A DNA stretch of 64,000 bases from Prosthecobacter fusiformis. GTDB lineage: Bacteria; Verrucomicrobiota; Verrucomicrobiia; Verrucomicrobiales; Verrucomicrobiaceae. A program made the position numbers and the translations under genes. This document shows positions 62,980 through 64,000 of the stretch, piece by piece. Each line of letters begins with the position of its first letter. Position 1 is the first letter of the stretch. The notes below the pieces were generated by a model, which was not told the DNA's origin, made no database searches, and saw only the letters and a list, made by a program, of their open reading frames with translations. The stretch lies in the NCBI RefSeq assembly GCF_004364345.1, contig NZ_SOCA01000002.1, positions 695,711-759,710 on the forward strand, written 5' to 3'.

Positions 62980-63480
62980 ATTGAATCCTGCGACAGATGA
63001 ATTTTGGTTTAAGGGTGGCCGGCTCCCTGCAACCGGGTTCAATCGCCACTGGCCTAGCCCATCCCCCCTGTATTCGTAGTGACCCGTAGCCCGCACAGTC
63101 CCCCGGTGCGGAAAGCCGGATCGCAACCGAAACCCATCCCGAGCTGGATGCCATCCCGCCCACGCCCCGGCCCACTTCCGTCCGGTTTACAAATGTCAGT
63201 AAACATCGTATAATAATGCGTGAAATTTTCTTCCCGTTTGCCGCATTTGAAATCTCCCCTTGCTGCCAGCCAGCCTCCCAAATGTCCCCAAATGGGGGAT
63301 TGGGGACGCCGTGGGGATTCAATGGGGAAACAAATCCCCATGGATATCTTGTTTGAAACCAACGAGTTACGATAAAAAATCCCCAAATGGGGAAAATTTG
63401 AAATTCATCCCCAAATCCCCATCGCTGGCTGCGTATTGTTATTCCCCCTCATTAGACCGGAATTAACCGGCCTGCTCCTC
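62980..63480. other. 500-base gene-free region with CCCC/GGGG repeats
   Basis: No credible gene. The first half is GC-rich and unremarkable. From about 63270 to 63425 there is a cluster of CCCCAAAT/GGGG words in both orientations, described separately. It probably carries the promoter of the cytochrome gene starting at 63481. Confidence 0.55.
63284..63420 (+). promoter_or_regulatory. Cluster of CCCC-A/T-GGGG inverted repeats
   Basis: GTCCCCAA (63284-63291) is inverted at TTGGGGAC (63300-63307). ATGGGGA (63322-63328) is inverted at TCCCCAT (63335-63341). CCCCAAATGGGG occurs at 63286-63297 and 63381-63392, and TCCCCAAATCCCC at 63408-63420. The words recur six or more times in about 140 bases directly upstream of the cytochrome gene, so multiple binding sites for one regulator are plausible. 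Confidence 0.5.
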
Positions 63481-64000
63481 ATGGTCCGCTATATCCTTAC
63501 AGTCCTTTCGTCCGCGCTGCTTTTTAGCCATTCCGCCATGGCTGCGGATGCACCACATCCAGGCAAGGTCATTTATGAAAAGCTATGCTTGGAATGCCAT
63601 GGTGATAAAGGCCAGGGCGTGGATGGAAAATATGACGAGCCTCTGATTGGCGACCGTGCTTTAGAGGTCCTGGCTCGCAAGATTGAGCGCACCATGCCGG
63701 AGGAAGACGTCGGTGCCTGTGTGGGGGAAGATGCCAAAGCGGTGGCTTCTTATATCTACGACGCCTTTTACTCACCTGAGGCCCAGGCCCGCATACGTCC
63801 CCCGGAAAAAGACCTGACCCGGCTCACCATCGCCCAGTATCGCACCAGCGTGATGGATCTCATTGGTCGTTTTCGTCAAGGGCCAGGTTTCGATCGCCCC
63901 ATCAAGGAAGACATGGGTGTAAAAGCCTTCTACAATGGTTTTGAACCCCTTCAGCCTGAGCCGGAACAGCCGGATGAAAAACTGCCTCAGGAAACAAAGC
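63481..64000 (+). CDS. Secreted planctomycete-type cytochrome c / DUF1587-like protein, 3' end outside window
   Basis: 173 residues are visible before the window ends. Signal peptide about 1-22 (HSAMAADAP), then a cytochrome c domain with CLECH heme motif and a long linker. RLTIAQYRTSVMDLIG resembles the DUF1587 start of planctomycete/verrucomicrobial proteins that continue with DUF1592, DUF1588 and DUF1585 domains. Function unknown, probably periplasmic or surface redox. The remainder lies beyond 64000. Confidence 0.8.
   Translation, partial: MVRYILTVLSSALLFSHSAMAADAPHPGKVIYEKLCLECHGDKGQGVDGKYDEPLIGDRALEVLARKIERTMPEEDVGACVGEDAKAVASYIYDAFYSPEAQARIRPPEKDLTRLTIAQYRTSVMDLIGRFRQGPGFDRPIKEDMGVKAFYNGFEPLQPEPEQPDEKLPQETK

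Overview
The window is a gene-dense bacterial chromosome segment with about 58 protein genes on both strands, no rRNA or tRNA genes that I could find, no CRISPR array and no insertion sequence. The probable source is a member of the Verrucomicrobiota (Prosthecobacter/Verrucomicrobium-like). The reasons are a planctomycete/verrucomicrobial-type cytochrome gene running off the right edge, a very large secreted multidomain protein with a C-terminal region typical of that phylum, an enterochelin-esterase/SMP-30 type fusion, few clear Shine-Dalgarno sequences, and otherwise Gram-negative housekeeping genes. This assignment is inference and no marker gene is present to prove it.

Region by region. 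1-9 kb: MarR regulator, PgeF, IspE, a SufE-like protein, a two-RCK potassium channel, CarA, an acyltransferase with CdsA (phospholipid synthesis), and a fusion of an RfaE2-type nucleotidyltransferase with PurN. 9-15 kb: a secreted esterase, an NrtA/SsuA-type ABC importer and a flavin-dependent halogenase-like enzyme. 15-26 kb: two translationally coupled minus-strand genes. The first encodes a fused MbnP-like/MbnH-like protein (copper-binding domain plus di-heme peroxidase). The second encodes a 2951-residue secreted protein with an intact galactose-oxidase copper site, lectin, PKD and Ig domains, a beta-propeller and a second di-heme cytochrome unit. This is the most striking locus. 26-31 kb: SufR-like regulator divergent from lysine 2,3-aminomutase, an ABC ATPase/FtsX-type permease pair, rpsT, an aldo/keto reductase and a DUF2238 membrane protein.

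31-54 kb is a stress/compatible-solute island. It holds a TreS-maltokinase fusion, TreZ and TreY, and further on MalQ. Between and after them lie two SDRs, a lipocalin, a DUF3309 mini-protein, a DJ-1/PfpI protein, a lone receiver, a PGPGW protein, topoisomerase IB, an ABC1 kinase, a cardiolipin synthase-like PLD with an endonuclease/phosphatase partner, a DUF4142 protein and a hybrid receiver-kinase. Together these would make trehalose from alpha-glucans and protect DNA and envelope.

54-64 kb: glutathionyl-hydroquinone reductase, zinc-ribbon proteins, a lone ECF sigma factor, a TIM-barrel isomerase coupled to a protein that looks like a PriS-type primase core fused to a PriL-type Fe-S domain, the ilvB-ilvN pair interrupted by an orphan DNA methyltransferase, DUF5713, a small Cys-rich protein, a 500-bp gap with repeated CCCC/GGGG palindromes, and the truncated cytochrome gene at the edge. 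The main candidates for something undescribed are the copper-oxidase/MbnPH-fusion pair (15-26 kb) and the primase-like fusion (57-58.5 kb).
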